From positions 11,661,501 through 11,725,500 of the forward strand of contig JBAIAC010000027.1 of assembly GCA_037349315.1 (NCBI GenBank): a stretch of 64,000 nt of DNA, written 5' to 3'. Shown here piece after piece: positions 32,973 to 44,864 of the stretch. Position 1 is the stretch's first letter. Every line of letters starts with the position of its first letter. A model generated the notes under the pieces. It did not search any database, was not told the DNA's origin, and worked only from the letters and a program-made list of their open reading frames with translations. The DNA is from Chelydra serpentina. Its lineage: Eukaryota; Chordata; Testudines; Chelydridae. Both the position numbers and the translations under genes were made by a program.

Positions 32973-34722
32973 TACGTGGTGAGCGCAAGCACCTGAGACG
33001 GAGAATTATTTAGCACCAATTCTGTCCAGCCCTCACCCCTGAACACCAAACCCATCGGAATTCCTTTGATTATTTTCCAAGTGTGACACCGCTTTTGCAG
33101 GAGGCGTCCGTCTAAATACATACAGCACCATGCACGCTGCTATCGCGCCCGGCTTTCTCGGCGCTTTGGCGTTTCTATGAGTTGTTGGCCCGGTTCAGTC
33201 ACAGCCATGCCAGCGTATGCAAGGCCTCTGGCACTGCAGCAGCAGGGCTTCTACTCCAGGAGAAAACCAGGCTCGCTCACTCACGCACACATACACCAAC
33301 ACTGGCATTAAGAGCCAGACAATGAGGCTTAAACAATGGTGCCTCATTCACAGCACCCTGCACCCTCAGATTTCTGGGGGATCCCACGAGCAGAACTGGG
33401 CCTTCCTGCAGCACTCTCAGCTCCCCATCCAGGGAGTGACTAGGCCCACTACTGCCCCTTTTCACAGCAGCTTCCCCGTGGGCCTGGTGCCACTGGACCC
33501 AGTGGCTCCATTGTAAATCCGCTACTGCTTCCCACACTTCCCTCTGTGAGGACGTCCAAAGCGACAGATCAGCTGCCCATGATTTCAAGCCCAGTCCAAG
33601 GGGAAGATCCCCTCCTCCATGCTGTCAGGAACAGTTTTAGTAAATGGATCTCTTTTGAACAATAAGCACATGTTCAACTTCCAAACCACGCAAGCCAGCC
33701 AGCAGTTCCAGCTGAAGGCATTAATTTCATGTACACGGAGGGCCCTTTACATAGCTCTGGCGCTACAAAGGGGACTTAAAGTTTAAGGGTCCTTTACACT
33801 CATTTTAAAGCAAGGCCCCTTTACACTAGGAAAGGCGTAATGGGCTCTTGTGTAAAACAAGGAATTTACTAATGGGGATATTGATAAGACCGTTGGGATT
33901 TTTAAAAAAGCAATTCGCACAAAAATCTATCCTCGTTTGCAGCTGAAAGCTCTACCAAAAAGCAATTCCGTTTGAACACACGCCATACCTCAGAGCCGTA
34001 TGTGAAATTAACAGGAAAAATTCTATTTGCCCGTCTGATTAAAGGGCTCCATTCAATTCAATGGCTCAGAAAAGGTCTACTCCCTCCCAGAGCATTGGTA
34101 GATTGGCAGGCAGGATCAAATTTCAGTTTAATCCCTTTCCTGGAAGAATGCCTGGACAATATAACAAACCTTCAACAGGGTCAAAGCTCCCTGCTTTCTA
34201 GTCTACCTTATTTTTTAAATTAAGTCATAAAAGGAGTCAGAATTTGAAACCATAAACAGCAGTTGTATGGTTTACGCATTCCCCCACTCTGAACACCTTT
34301 TTGCTTCCTGTTCTATAGCCGGACAAGGGAATTACTTCTCTCGGCAACTAATTCTCTATCCCCAAACCCCACCAGCAAAGCTGCTTCTCAGAAGAAACAA
34401 GCAGGATCCCAGCGCGCCCAAAACCAGATACACGCAAGCTTTATGGAAACCGAGCGATTTGTCCAGGTGCTGAAATGCGCAAGGAAGCGCCCAGATTAAG
34501 AGCAGCAAATGGAAAGAAACCAAGACACACAGATGAGCATTCCCAAGGAAGTAGAGCTAGCTAGAATTTGTTATCCATCTAGCTCAATGGGAACTGCAGG
34601 CATCTAGAAATATGCAAACAGTAAGGACAGGGAAGATTAAAGATGCTGTTCCCAGGAGATGTACGCACATGCTTAACTTCATTGATTCGACTTCAATGAT
34701 GTGTGAAATTCCGCCCACGAGT
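32973..34722. other. No recognisable feature
   Basis: About 1.7 kb that looks unique. No exon found on either strand. Confidence 0.4.
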
Positions 34723-34998
34723 AAGGCTTTGTCTACAATTACATTACCACTTTTGTCAGTAAAACTTCTGTCGGTCAGGGGTGTGGGGGGAAAAATACAC
34801 CCCCGACTGACAGAAGTTTCACTGACAAAAGTGGCGATATAGACAGCGCTACGTAGCCTGCTGACACAGCTAATGCCGCTCGCTCCTTGGGGGTGGTTTA
34901 ATTATGCCGGCAGGAGAGCTCTGCCCCACCGGCAAAGAGCGGCTACCCGGGAGACCTTAGAGCAGCACAGCTGCGCCGCGTGTAGCATAAACAGCCTA
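34723..34998. mobile_element. MITE, 'gtctaca' family
   Basis: Starts 'aaggctttgtctacaatt' and ends 'gtgtagcataaacagcct'. A strong internal hairpin is made by 'ccacttttgtcagtaaaact' and 'agtttcactgacaaaagtgg'. Confidence 0.8.
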
Positions 34999-36062
34999 AG
35001 TCCATATAGGATCAGGGCCTAACTTTGGTCATGACACAGTCATTTTGCCAGGGAGAACAAAACAAAAAGTGTGAGTGAGAACAAGCACTGCCTTGCGCCT
35101 TCACTGGCCATGAACCCCTGTGCCAACAAGAACTGGGCAGGAAACTGTGTTCCCACCCTGGGAGAATTTTCAAGGTTTCAAAATGGGTTTTCCTGTCCCG
35201 AATCAGGGAGAATTTAAAAAAAAATTTGCTAACCGAAAATATGGGGCGGAGGAGAGACTTTGGCTCAATAATCAAAATGTTTTTGTTTCATAAATGTTTC
35301 ATTTTGATCTTTTCAAAGAAAGTTTTTATTTGATCTTAAATGAACTTAAAGTTCAAAATGAAAAGTCATTTTGAACCAAATTTCGTTTGTTGGGGGGAAA
35401 AAAAAAACCCAACATTTTTTTCAAAAATGGGAAATGTATTGAAACACCCCTCTCCCAGCAAACAGCTCTGATTTCCACAAACCGGCATGTCCTGATAACA
35501 AACCATTTCACTGAAAACTTCCCCGATCAGCTCCAGCACCGAGTGAGTGCAGGGAAGATGCTACTGCTGGAGACAATGTGTGTGTGTGGGCGGGGGATTC
35601 CGATCTGATCGCATTTCAGACCTACTGTGCGCAGATGCTGGAGGTGCCAAACCCAAGCACCCAGAAATCATGAGTCAGCCCCACACAAATCAGGAGGTTG
35701 GCTTAAAAATCATAAGCTTCTTTAAAAAAACGTAAATTGGGCAGGGGGATGGATGGACGGACGAGGGGGTTATTTACCTTCTGGCTTTTGAGCCACTGAG
35801 GTGCACTCAGGTCCCGTTTTTAAGCTTTTCTTACCATCTAGGAGGGTTAGAAACTTTCCGAGTGAAGGGAAGCTGAGAGTCGCACATTCGCCTGACTCCT
35901 GAAGCTAGGCTTTAAGGAAAACCCCAAATATGGCAGGTTTCCCAAGTTGGCAACACTATCCTGTACGGCGCTTTGCAAACACTAACCAATAAATCCTCGA
36001 GACAGCCCTGTGATGAATGCAAGCACTTTTCAGACTCAGGCTACGCTGAAGATGAGAGTGTA
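34999..36062. other. Mostly featureless
   Basis: Apart from a possible MIR-like scrap at about 35960-36045 ('acggcgctttgcaaacacta') nothing can be supported. Confidence 0.35.
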
Positions 36063-36237
36063 AGGGCTTGTCTACACTGGCGCTTTACAGCGCTGCAACT
36101 TTCTCACTCGGGGATGTGAAAAAACACCCCACTGAGCGCAGCAAGTTTCAGCACTGTAAAGTGCCAGTGTAGACAGTAAAAACAATGAGGAGTCCTTGTG
36201 GCACCTTAGAGACTAACAAATTTATTTGGGCATAAGC

Positions 36238-36265
36238 TTTCGTGGGCTAAAACCCACTTCATCAG
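36238..36265 (-). ncRNA. Hammerhead-ribozyme-like core (copy C)
   Basis: Minus strand: CTGATGA (36259-36265), a fully paired stem GTGGGT/GCCCAC closed by TTTA, CGAAA (GAAA at 36238-36241) and a GC/GC mini-hairpin. It has the best stem II of the set, but the base that should be U before the cleavage site is C, and an extra A follows CTGATGA. Confidence 0.35.
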
Positions 36266-36536
36266 ATGCATGGAGTGGAAAAGACAGTAAGCTGTATATA
36301 TATTACAGCACATGAAAAGCCGGGAGTTGCCTTACCAAGTGGGGGGGTCAGTGCTAACGAGGCCAATTCAATCAAGGTGGAAGTTGCCTATTCTCAACAG
36401 TTGACAAGAAGGGGTGAATGTCAACAGAGGGAAAGAAAGATGATATCTGTCTGTACTTGTGCAAGTTTCTTCATGAGGTTGATGGATTTCCACTCCATAT
36501 GGCTAAATGCAGTGCCTTGCATGGTGTCAAGTGCAT

Positions 36537-36574
36537 CCGAAGAAGTGGGGATTCACCCACGAAAGCTTATGCTC
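36537..36574 (+). ncRNA. Hammerhead-ribozyme-like core (copy D)
   Basis: CCGAAGA (36537-36543) differs from CTGANGA only at the second base. Stem GTGGG/CCCAC and CGAAA (GAAA at 36561-36564) follow, then a hairpin and TC, which fits the cleavage-site rule. The changed base is essential in known hammerheads. Confidence 0.3.
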
Positions 36575-36950
36575 CAATACGTCTGTTAGTCTATAAGGTG
36601 CCACAGGACTCTTTGTCGCTTCTACAGATCCAGACTAACACGGCTACCCCTCTGATACTTAACAGAGGGAAAATTACTTTTTGTAGTGACCCAGCCACTC
36701 CCAGTCGTATTCAGGCCTAATTTGAGGGTGTCGAGTTTGCAAATTAATTCCAGTTCTGCAGTTTCTCATTGGAGTCTGTTTTTGAAGGTTTTTTGTTGAA
36801 GAATGGCCACTTTTAAGTCTGTTATTGACTGTCCAGGGAGATTGCGCCCCTCGTGGAGGTGGGTTTTTTTAAGAGCGCTGGGAGAGCTCTTTCCCAGCGC
36901 TCTGCCACAACTACACAAGCCAGTGTAGTTTGCCAGTGTAGATTAGCCCT

Positions 36951-37320
36951 AAGTGGTCTAAGGCCACCAACAGAGACGCGCAGATGTCACAACCTGGAGC
37001 TCTCAGACTGCCCCAGTTCCCCATTTTCCAGTTACATATACTCCACCGGCACCCGCATTCCTGTCTGAACAGAGACTTTACTGTCAAACCTCCTAACACT
37101 CACCTTCTGCATTTGCTAAAGCCACCAGCTGGTATTCGGGGGCTTTACGAGGTTTTTCTATTAACTCCGCTAATGAAACAACTTAACAGCAACTTTATGA
37201 TAGAGGAAGGTAATTCCAATTCTAAACCCCAGCAATCATTCTCAGGATCACATGCCCCTCAGCTACAGCCTGAACTTTGCAAACCTTTAGGAATTAAATA
37301 AGTAAAGATCTCCCTGATTC
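36951..37320. other. No recognisable feature
   Basis: Nothing supportable seen. Confidence 0.35.
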
Positions 37321-37333
37321 TCTCTCTCTCTCT

Positions 37334-37380
<47 letters not shown>
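37321..37380. repeat. (TC)/(CA)n microsatellite
   Basis: TC run followed by about 20 CA units. Confidence 0.9.
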
Positions 37381-37384
<4 letters not shown>

Positions 37385-37834
37385 CCTCATTGGTGTTTGA
37401 AGGATTTGAAATTTAGACCCCCAAGTGGCTGGCTGGCAGGTCTGAGCTGCGGAAAGGAAATACCCCGAGATCCTTCAGTGACCTCCACGCAGCAATCTCC
37501 AGCATGGAAACACTTCTGCCCACATGTAAATGGGTGCCACTTCCACAGCCCAGCGAAGGCATGCACACCTGTGGGTTCTGTGATGTTATTTGACCTTAGA
37601 AAACTGGACAGACAAAGGGGAGGGGGGAGAACTAGGGTGGTGCTTTGCGTTTTGTATTGAAACAGTTGTTCTGACTTTAAATGATCCAAACCACTTAAAA
37701 GCGGCTCTTCAGTGACACTGCATCAGCCTTGGGCAGATGCAGATGGGTCTAATTGTAGGGCCCTGCTCCAAAGACGGTTACTAAATCCAAGCACAAGTTC
37801 TTGCATTCATTCCAACACTACTGCATTTCTAGAG
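37381..37834. other. No recognisable feature
   Basis: Nothing supportable seen. Confidence 0.35.
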
Positions 37835-38118
37835 CATGTCCCATCCAGAGAGCTTTATGGAACTCATCAAAGCGAAGCACATAGGTGCAAAGGGACTTGC
37901 CCAAAGTCACACAAGTAGGGTGACCCGATGTCCCGATTTTATAGGGACAGTCCCAATTTTGGGGTTTTTTTTTTATATAGGCTCCTCTTACCTCCCACCC
38001 CCTGTCCCAATTTTTCACACTTGCTGTCTGGTCACCCTACACACACGTGTGTGGCAGAGCTGTGAACTAAAGCCAGGTTTTCCTACTCCCAGTCTTAGCC
38101 TTTAACCACACTAGCCTC
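37835..38118 (-). mobile_element. MIR-like SINE split by a mariner-like MITE
   Basis: 'agggacttgcccaaagtcac' precedes 37916 and 'gtggcagagctgtgaactaa' with the tRNA-related end follows 38039, so one SINE is interrupted by the MITE. Confidence 0.75.
37916..38039. mobile_element. Mariner-like MITE (tagggtgacc ends), nested
   Basis: 'tagggtgacccgatgtcccg' and 'tgctgtctggtcaccctac' are inverted ends with TA at each edge. Confidence 0.85.
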
Positions 38119-38679
38119 CTTCCTTTTCCATTGTACCATCCTCAGCCATTACACAAGGACCTGCATCAGCCCTTTCTTTACTCAGATGGATACAGAGGGG
38201 TTTGGTTGGTTGGTTAAATCCGCTGGCTTTTATTTCACAAGGCTCCTCCCCTCCAGAGCGCGGAGGGGTGTTCTTTGAAATCACACACTAGGCAGCGAGG
38301 AGACCTCCCTTCAAAGCGGCCTTTATTCCAATGGCGTTCATTCAAGCCACGCGAGGAACTGGAACTGTGGGCGTACTGGAAGCAGTGCCATTGGACACAG
38401 GATATCACAACAGCAGAGTCCGCTGTGGCACTAAAAGGACTGTTTTCTTTTCAACTCCACTGATAAGTGCACCTGTTTGGTTGCAGCACAGCCAGGTCAA
38501 CCACAATGGAAACAGGATGCCCTTAGAAGATAAGCCCTACAGAACTTTAGAGTAACGGCATCGAGCCCTGTGATAACACTACTGTAAGCCATAGGGTTAG
38601 AGTCATTGCTGTAAACTACGGTAGTATTTTTCTTTGACATAAGGGTGAGCCAAAGGCATTATCCCTGACCAAGTCTTGG
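38119..38679. other. No recognisable feature
   Basis: Nothing supportable seen. Confidence 0.35.
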
Positions 38680-38860
38680 GGTTAAAGCACCAGATTGGCA
38701 GTCAGCAGAGGCGGGTTTGGTTCCTGACTCTGCCACACGCTTAAGTCCCTTTGCCTCAGTTTTCCCATCTGCAAAATAGAAAGAATGACTTATACCCATT
38801 TCACTGAAGTTTGCAAAATGCTTCAAGATCTGCAGGTAGACAGCACCCTAGAAGGACAGA
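38680..38860 (+). mobile_element. MIR-like SINE
   Basis: 'gcaccagattggcagtcagc' with 'ggttcctgactctgccacac' and 'ttttcccatctgcaaaatag': head, body and part of the 3' region, plus orientation. Confidence 0.78.
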
Positions 38861-39291
38861 CCATTGTTGCTCAAGAACGCAACCTTCAGGAAGTGACTGA
38901 GTTAGCCTGGGATACTGTCACATTTTAAACCACAAAGAATGTGTTCTCCCTCATATTCCCAAATGGCTAATCCATTTCCATCACCACCCCTTCCTCTTTT
39001 GTGGCTACTTTCCAAAAGAAAAAAACCTGACAGATCTCCAACCTCCCCTTCTACCAGGGACCAATGCTGGGACAGTTCAACCTCACTGGTAAACGTTTCA
39101 GAAACACACAACCATCTCCAAAAAGGAGGTGAGCATGGAAAAAGTTAGGCAACCTCAGCTGTTGTGGTTTCAGATACTGTAGTGATGCAGAGGGAGTTTC
39201 CTGCCATGCTTTCCATCACCTCTTGGTATAGCTCATCTACACAATGCCCACTTGACTGGCTGTTGCCAGTTTACTAGATACGCAACAGTTT
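38861..39291. other. No recognisable feature
   Basis: Nothing supportable seen. Confidence 0.35.
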
Positions 39292-39440
39292 GGGCCAAAT
39301 TTTGTCACCAGTTACATTTGTGTATCAGCAGGGATCTCAACAGTGGGATAGCTCCACTAGAGACCAGTCAAACCCTCGTGAAAGTCAATGGGGAGTTTTT
39401 CCCTTGACTTCAAAATGGGAGTTGGAACAGGCCCCTTGCA
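39292..39440. mobile_element. Possible symmetric MITE
   Basis: 'gggccaaattttgtcaccag' on the left and 'ggagttggaacaggcccctt' on the right look like decayed inverted ends, with 'gtcaatggggagtttttccc' inside. It resembles other 'gggcc' palindromes of the window. Confidence 0.4.
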
Positions 39441-40611
39441 AGAGGAAAGTGTGGCCCCTGGTTAGGACAACACTCAAAGTGGTAAGTGCTAATGTGTGTC
39501 AGGAGAAGGCAGCTCAGGAACAGGTGAAGGCAGACGTCTCATCGAGAAGGCAATGAAGTTTCTCCAAGCCCATCCTAAAATTCTCCTGCTTTGGACAAGC
39601 TGAAGATAGGTTTGCTTAAGAATCTTTTCTCAGCCTATTTTGTTATCCATACAGGAATCTCATTGTTCCCTCAAAACATCTATTTGCCAGGGGGAGAGGG
39701 AGGGAGAGAGAAATGCTGAAGCATCAGAAAGTAATTAATTACCAGCCAGCCCGATGAGTAGGCTTAGTATAAACATTGCTAGAGAGGAAAACTACTGCTT
39801 CTCAAACTAGAAATCACACCCCCAGCTTCAAGTGCAGATGTAACCTAAGGGAATTAGGCACCTAAATCCCATTACACTTCCTTTGAAAAACCCAGCCAGA
39901 AATCTTACCTGCTTGGGGTAGACACTAACGATCCCTGCATGACAGTAAGATTTGCCCTAAGTCTCCCAGTCAACATAATCCACCCCTCCGCCCTTGGTCA
40001 TGCATGTACATTTTGGCTGCTGCCCTCCACCCCAGAAGTGGCTACATATCAGTGTAGCTGGTTTATAAAGCCGTTGGGGACCCATTAGGCCCTGTATTAC
40101 GTGGGATATTATCGATCTGAAGCCAGGGGAAATACGTTGTGTTTAAAATACATTGCCACTCTGTCACTTCCCACTTCCAGCCCAGCTCAGACTCCCCTGC
40201 GCAGACACCATCTGGCTGGAGACTTCAAAAGAGCAGCAGCCGCCACTTCCAAATGGAAGAGGTCAAATTCTGAAGGCAATTCCGCCAGGCGATGGCACCC
40301 GCGGGGGCGTTCGCTTGTCAAAACAGCCGGCACACACCCACGCACCGAAGGGAGAGGGAGCCTCAGTCTCGGGAAGGTATTTCCTTTTGAAACAACCCTA
40401 CAAAAATCCCCCAAAGCCCAGCCTGCCCCTGAGGACTGGAGCCCTGCGCTGAAGGCTGTGTTTCAGGTCAGATCTGAAGGCAAAGCAACCAGGGGAGCAG
40501 GCTATTGTATGAGGCTGGCGTGGCTGGCAGATCTCCAGCCAGTCAACTCTCCCGGTTACAGGAAAACAGGGTTTGTCTGGCTCTTCAGACAGAGCAGGTT
40601 GCAATAGCTAG
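39441..40611. other. No recognisable feature
   Basis: A plus-strand frame of 168 codons (40101-40607) has no protein-like signature and lacks splice sites or context. Nothing else seen. Confidence 0.4.
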
Positions 40612-40734
40612 GCCAGGAATTCCCAATCTTTTGTGGGGTAACTGGTCCTACCTCCCCCCGCCCCACTTTCCCTGGCAGCAATCAACCAACCACCCCTCTG
40701 CCCTTCAGAGCAGTTTGGTCCAGGGAACTGGGAA

Positions 40735-41280
40735 CATAAGAACGGCCATAATGGGTCAGACCAACAGTCCATCGAGCCCAGTATCTGGTCTCTGACGGTG
40801 GCCAGCACCAGGCATTTCAGAGGGAATGAACAGAACAGGGCAATTTTAAATGATTCACCCCATGTTGTCCAGTCTCAGCTTCTGGCATGGAGGTTTAGGG
40901 ACACCCCGGGCATGGGGTTGTGTCTGTGACCATCTTGACTAATAGCTATTGATGGGCCTATTCGTCATCAACTTACCTCATTCTTTTTTGAGCCCAGTTA
41001 TACTTTAGGCCTTCACAACAATATCCTGAGGCAATGAGTTCCATAGATAGATAGCAGGTTAGGAAGTACTTCTTCACACAATGCAGTCAATTAATTTCAT
41101 CAGGTGACCCCCAGTTCTTGTGTTATGTGAAGAGATAAACAACACTTCCCCATTCACTTTCTCCACGCCATTCATGATTTTATAGACCTCTTATCACTTA
41201 TAGACCTTTATAGCTCCACTTAAGACTCAATCAAGAACTGCCTCTCCCCTTGTGGGTTCCAGGACTAGCTTCTCCAAGCA
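40735..41280 (-). mobile_element. Probable CR1-associated repeat
   Basis: 'cataagaacggccataatgg' with 'gtcagaccaacagtccatcg' opens a repeat that is very common in turtle-like genomes in my memory. Near its right end, 'gattttatagacctc' is the antisense of a CR1 C-terminal region. Class assignment is tentative. Confidence 0.5.
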
Positions 41281-41284
41281 GCAG

Positions 41285-41530
41285 TCATTTACGGTGTCTA
41301 CACATTTTACCTCTGCTCTGCATCTCTTCATGGGATGAGGTGACATATACCCAGTCACTAGGAGGATAGTTGAAATGCTCCATTATTATTCCACTTTCTG
41401 CCTTCGTAGCCTCTCTAATCTCTCTGAGCATTTCACCATCACCATCCTGGTCAGGTGGTCGGTAATATAGTCCTACTCCTAGGCTCCTATTGTTCAAGCA
41501 GGGAATTTCTATAATAGAGGTTCTATGGTA
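41285..41530 (-). mobile_element. CR1 LINE fragment (endonuclease)
   Basis: On the minus strand LGVGLYYRPPDQDGDGEMLR, then IIMEHFNYPPSDWV, match the CR1 endonuclease motifs VGVYYRPPxQ and LVLMGDFNxPxIxW. The catalytic MGDFN reads MEHFN, so it is inactive. Confidence 0.82.
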
Positions 41531-41534
41531 CAGT

Positions 41535-41665
41535 TTGAGTGACAGTGAGAAACTGGAAGCCAGGGGACCTGGGTCCTGATCACACTGGCAACATCCGCGA
41601 CCCTTGGACAAGTCACAACCTTTGTGCCTCAGTTTCCCTATGTGTTAGATAAGTATCTATCCACA
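41535..41665 (+). mobile_element. MIR-like SINE fragment
   Basis: 'gaaactggaagccaggggac' and 'aacctttgtgcctcagtttc' in MIR order, plus orientation. Confidence 0.65.
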
Positions 41666-43118
41666 CAGCAATACATCTAGGTGCGTACTCAGTGGCACAC
41701 ACATACCATATCCTCAAGAGGCGCATCCATCCTCTCAGACTGAGAAGCCCAATTTCTAGCAACCTGGGCAAGAGAAAGGTCAAAGGTCTCTTCTGAATTG
41801 AGAGGTCCCTCTGCTTAGCTTTAACCTGGGCATTCCCTGGCTTGTAGAACATGCTTTAAAAGACCAAGCCCTCTTAAACCTCAGCTTCCAGACACGTTGT
41901 CCTTCAAGTGACCTGCAGCCCCAGCGTCACCCAGGCTATGAAAACTGCATCCGAGCAGATTAACGAGCAGGGGGTTAAAAAGACCTGCGTAAGAGCGATT
42001 TACACTGTCTCATGCTTCGGGGAAGCTGGCTTCCTTCTCTGCATCAGACCCACTTACTTCTCCCGCCTTAACTCCGACTAACAACCTATGTTAAAATGTC
42101 CACCCAGCTGCTGTTTACTAAGCCAAGGTCTGAAGTGCACCATGGGAGGAATTAGAGAGGAAGGAGCCATTCCCACAATTACCTTCTAATGGACTCTGCT
42201 GGAAATGGAGGCCCTGGCCCATCACACTAGTATAGGTTATGCTGACTCGCAGCGTTGCATTGGCAACTGACTCTATAGGTCTGGACACACATGCCTTCCC
42301 TAGGCATGGAGGACACTTCCCAGTCACGGTCAGGCTACAGAAATGTGCACACTTTTAGGATGATCACAGGGTCCTCAACCATCCCAGCCGAGCGCCCTCA
42401 TCTGCTGCTGCTCCTCCCATGAGGAGTCCTGTCAGTATCACGGGTAGTCAATGGTAGCAGACATAGATCCGTGCTGGGCAGTTAGCCAACCAGAGAAAGA
42501 AAGGAATCTCGTTAATCCTTCCCAGCCAGCCAGCGATAATCCACCTGGATCAGCCGCCGCCGCGTGTGACCCTCACCTCCCCCTCTTGTTCCCTCACACA
42601 CAGCCCCCCCCCCAAAAGAGAGAATATAGATTTATTTTCCTTCGTGGTTACAAGCAGTAGGCTCAGTTTTGTAAGTTCATTCGCTCAGACACCACTAAGG
42701 CACGATGGGCCCATCTCCCTGCCCGGTTCCACCGAGGAACGGGAACAGCAGGACGTTCTATACGCTGAGGAAAGGAAGAGGCAGAAGAGCAGGAGCACAG
42801 AGAGATACAAGCGAGAGCAGATCTTCAGAAGGTGGAAAGAGATTAAAGGGCCACCAGCTCCACATGACGAATGACACACCATTGTCAGATGTGGCCTTGC
42901 GAGCACTCGTTTGCTGGCAAACTTTTCCAGTGTTCTGAGGGTTTAAAAAAAAATGGGGGGGGGGAAGCTTCTGATGGTTTTGTCATTCCAGTGAACCACA
43001 GGAAACCAATTCCTGGTCCCAAACTCACAGCACTGAACTTGGGTGTAAGTCATACTGGGCACTTTCTCCCCCACAGCCCCTTTCTGCACACAGAGCAGAT
43101 GTCTGGCCTCAGCCAGCC
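41666..43118. other. No recognisable feature
   Basis: About 1.4 kb of ordinary sequence without exon or repeat that I can name; a G-rich run lies at 42955-42964. Confidence 0.4.
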
Positions 43119-43266
43119 TTCCCCATTCATCCGTAGGAGGTTCCCCAGCCTTCCCCATTCAGCCGTAGGAGGTTCCCCAGCCTTCCCCATTCAGCCGTAG
43201 GAGGTTCCCCAGCCTTCCCCATTCAGCAGTAGGAGGTTCCCCAGCCTTCCCCATTCAGCCGTACGA
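43119..43266. repeat. 32-bp minisatellite, about 4.6 units
   Basis: Units 'ttccccattcagccgtagga' + 'ggttccccagcc' start at 43119, 43151, 43183, 43215 and 43247 with exact 32-bp spacing and one or two substitutions each. Confidence 0.92.
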
Positions 43267-44414
43267 GTTTCTCGCATGTCCCCATAGGCACTGGAGAGCA
43301 CACAGTCTTAAGCCAATGATGCCACTTGAGCTGTGCCCTCTTGAAGAGACACACCAGGCCCGCAGGGAGATGTGGCCCCGACACTCTCTGACCCTGCCTG
43401 TTGCTTTTCCCCGTCCGCACAGAGAGACAGGCAGCTCTCCCGTGGCAGAAAGGATGCTGCATCTGAAAAGTCTCACTTGGGCCGCTCCGACGGGCCAAAC
43501 GCAGTCCACAGAGCTTGGTAGCGTAGCCCACAGCCCCTCTCCATTTAGTACCAAGCTGCAGCCCATTCAGACTGTGGTTGCTGGCGTGCAGCGTTACAAG
43601 GTCAGGATGCAGCAGGACAGAGTCGCATCAGTAACCGATCCCAGGGGACACCGGTTGGGTTAATTTTACGCAAATTAGCTGCAGGCTTCGGGCATCTAGC
43701 AAACTGCCAGGCGGGACCCCAATCCAGTCAAGCACTTGAGCACTTTCAGTTGCTTAAAGTCTACGTATTTAAATGCTCTGGTGAATAGGAACGCTTACCC
43801 ATTCAGCCACACACTCCTAGTCTGCAAAGCAGTTCAGCCTTTTAATTAACTTTAGTCACATGCTTCAATGCCATTGAAGACAGTGAGATTGATGCACATG
43901 GTTAAGGGCTCTGTCAAACCGAGGCTCCAAAGTGGTGAAGTTTGCAGGCCCAGTCTCTAAGGTTATGCACAGGAGCGTTACAAGAGGTGGCGTAAGCACA
44001 GAGTGGATTGTAAAATGCATGTTGCGTAACAATAGTTTGAACCTAGCTATTATGTCACTTGCCACTGTATAATGCAAGTTGCATGACTCACTGTGGACTT
44101 TTCCTGATTTACTTCTGCCCCTTGTACATCAGTATCCGTGAGTACCTTGCACTGGAACCGCGTGCACGTAGGGAAGTACTTTGTCTCCGAGCCACTCCTA
44201 AATACATGCGATTGATTTGATGCACATAAATAAAACGTAAAGCACTTCCTACATGACCAGGTTACCTCAACCTACAAGGCTCCATTAATTACACAGAGTA
44301 ACCGTAAGGGTTTGAATTGCACATTTACAGTGACTGCTCCCAAGAACGTTTCAGACATAACATCACCATCTAGTTTGGAATGCTATGGGATTCTGTCCAG
44401 CAAATGTGTTAAAT
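43267..44414. other. No recognisable feature
   Basis: A decayed 'aattcagc' palindrome may lie near 43725-43870; nothing else is supportable. Confidence 0.35.
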
Positions 44415-44632
44415 GCAGCTCATAAGAACTTGCACTTACGTACAGCCGTTTTCATCTCCCCCTCTCAAAGCACTTTTCAAACAACATAATGAATTAAGTT
44501 TCCTAAGAACTCTGTGAAAGTTATGTAAACCGGGGCCAAGAGCTGACAAGCGATTCACTCAAGGCCAGAAAGTCAGGAGTTCTGGCTCCCAGTTACGTGT
44601 TCTAACCACTAGATACTTTTCTCTCTCACAAA
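44415..44632 (-). mobile_element. MIR-like SINE
   Basis: 'tctcaaagcacttttcaaac' through 'cactcaaggccagaaagtca' to the tRNA-related 'gttctaaccactagatactt'. Minus orientation; cut at its end by the following MITE. Confidence 0.72.
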
Positions 44633-44864
44633 TAGGGTGACCAGACGTCCCGATAAAATCGGGACCGTCCCGATTTTTGAGTATGCGTCCCGACGCCTTT
44701 TTTTTTTTTGCTCCACAGCTTCCGGTGGAGGCTCTTCCGTTCCTGGCGGCCCCGGAGAGAAGCCCCAGAGAGAAGCACTCGGGATTCCAGAGGCAGATGC
44801 CCCTTCCGTTTGTTTTTTTTGGTGGGAAGTCCCGATTTTCGGGTCTTCTCATCTGGTCACCCTA
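44633..44864. mobile_element. Mariner-like MITE, long variant
   Basis: Ends 'tagggtgaccagacgtcccg' and 'ttctcatctggtcacccta' with TA edges. The interior is longer than in other copies and includes T13 and a stretch of unrelated GC-rich sequence. Confidence 0.82.

Larger units (their letters stand above)
36176..36843 (+). mobile_element. Penelope-like fragment with inverted arms
   Basis: The inverted arms appear at 36181-36285 (minus) and about 36530-36625 (plus), diverged from the copies at 3.6 and 50.3 kb but with the same 'cgaaagcttatgc' blocks. The tail 'cagactaacacggctacccc' follows, then about 180 bp that on the minus strand read LPGQSITDLKVAILQQK and, after one stop, ETAELELICKLD. I take this as the C-terminal part of a GIY-YIG endonuclease of a Penelope-like element; that is from memory and not certain. 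Confidence 0.6.
36063..36950. mobile_element. MITE, 'gtctaca' family, split by a Penelope-like fragment
   Basis: The left part (36063-36175) starts 'agggcttgtctacactgg' and includes the inverted pair 'ctttacagcgctgcaact' / 'agtttcagcactgtaaag'. The right part (about 36844-36950) continues 'cccctcgtggaggtgggt' and ends 'gccagtgtagattagccct', the matching inverted end. The material between is the Penelope-like fragment. Confidence 0.75.

Noticed and set aside
40101..40607. 168-codon plus-strand frame
   Set aside because: No recognisable domain, no splice sites in a sensible place and no family match.
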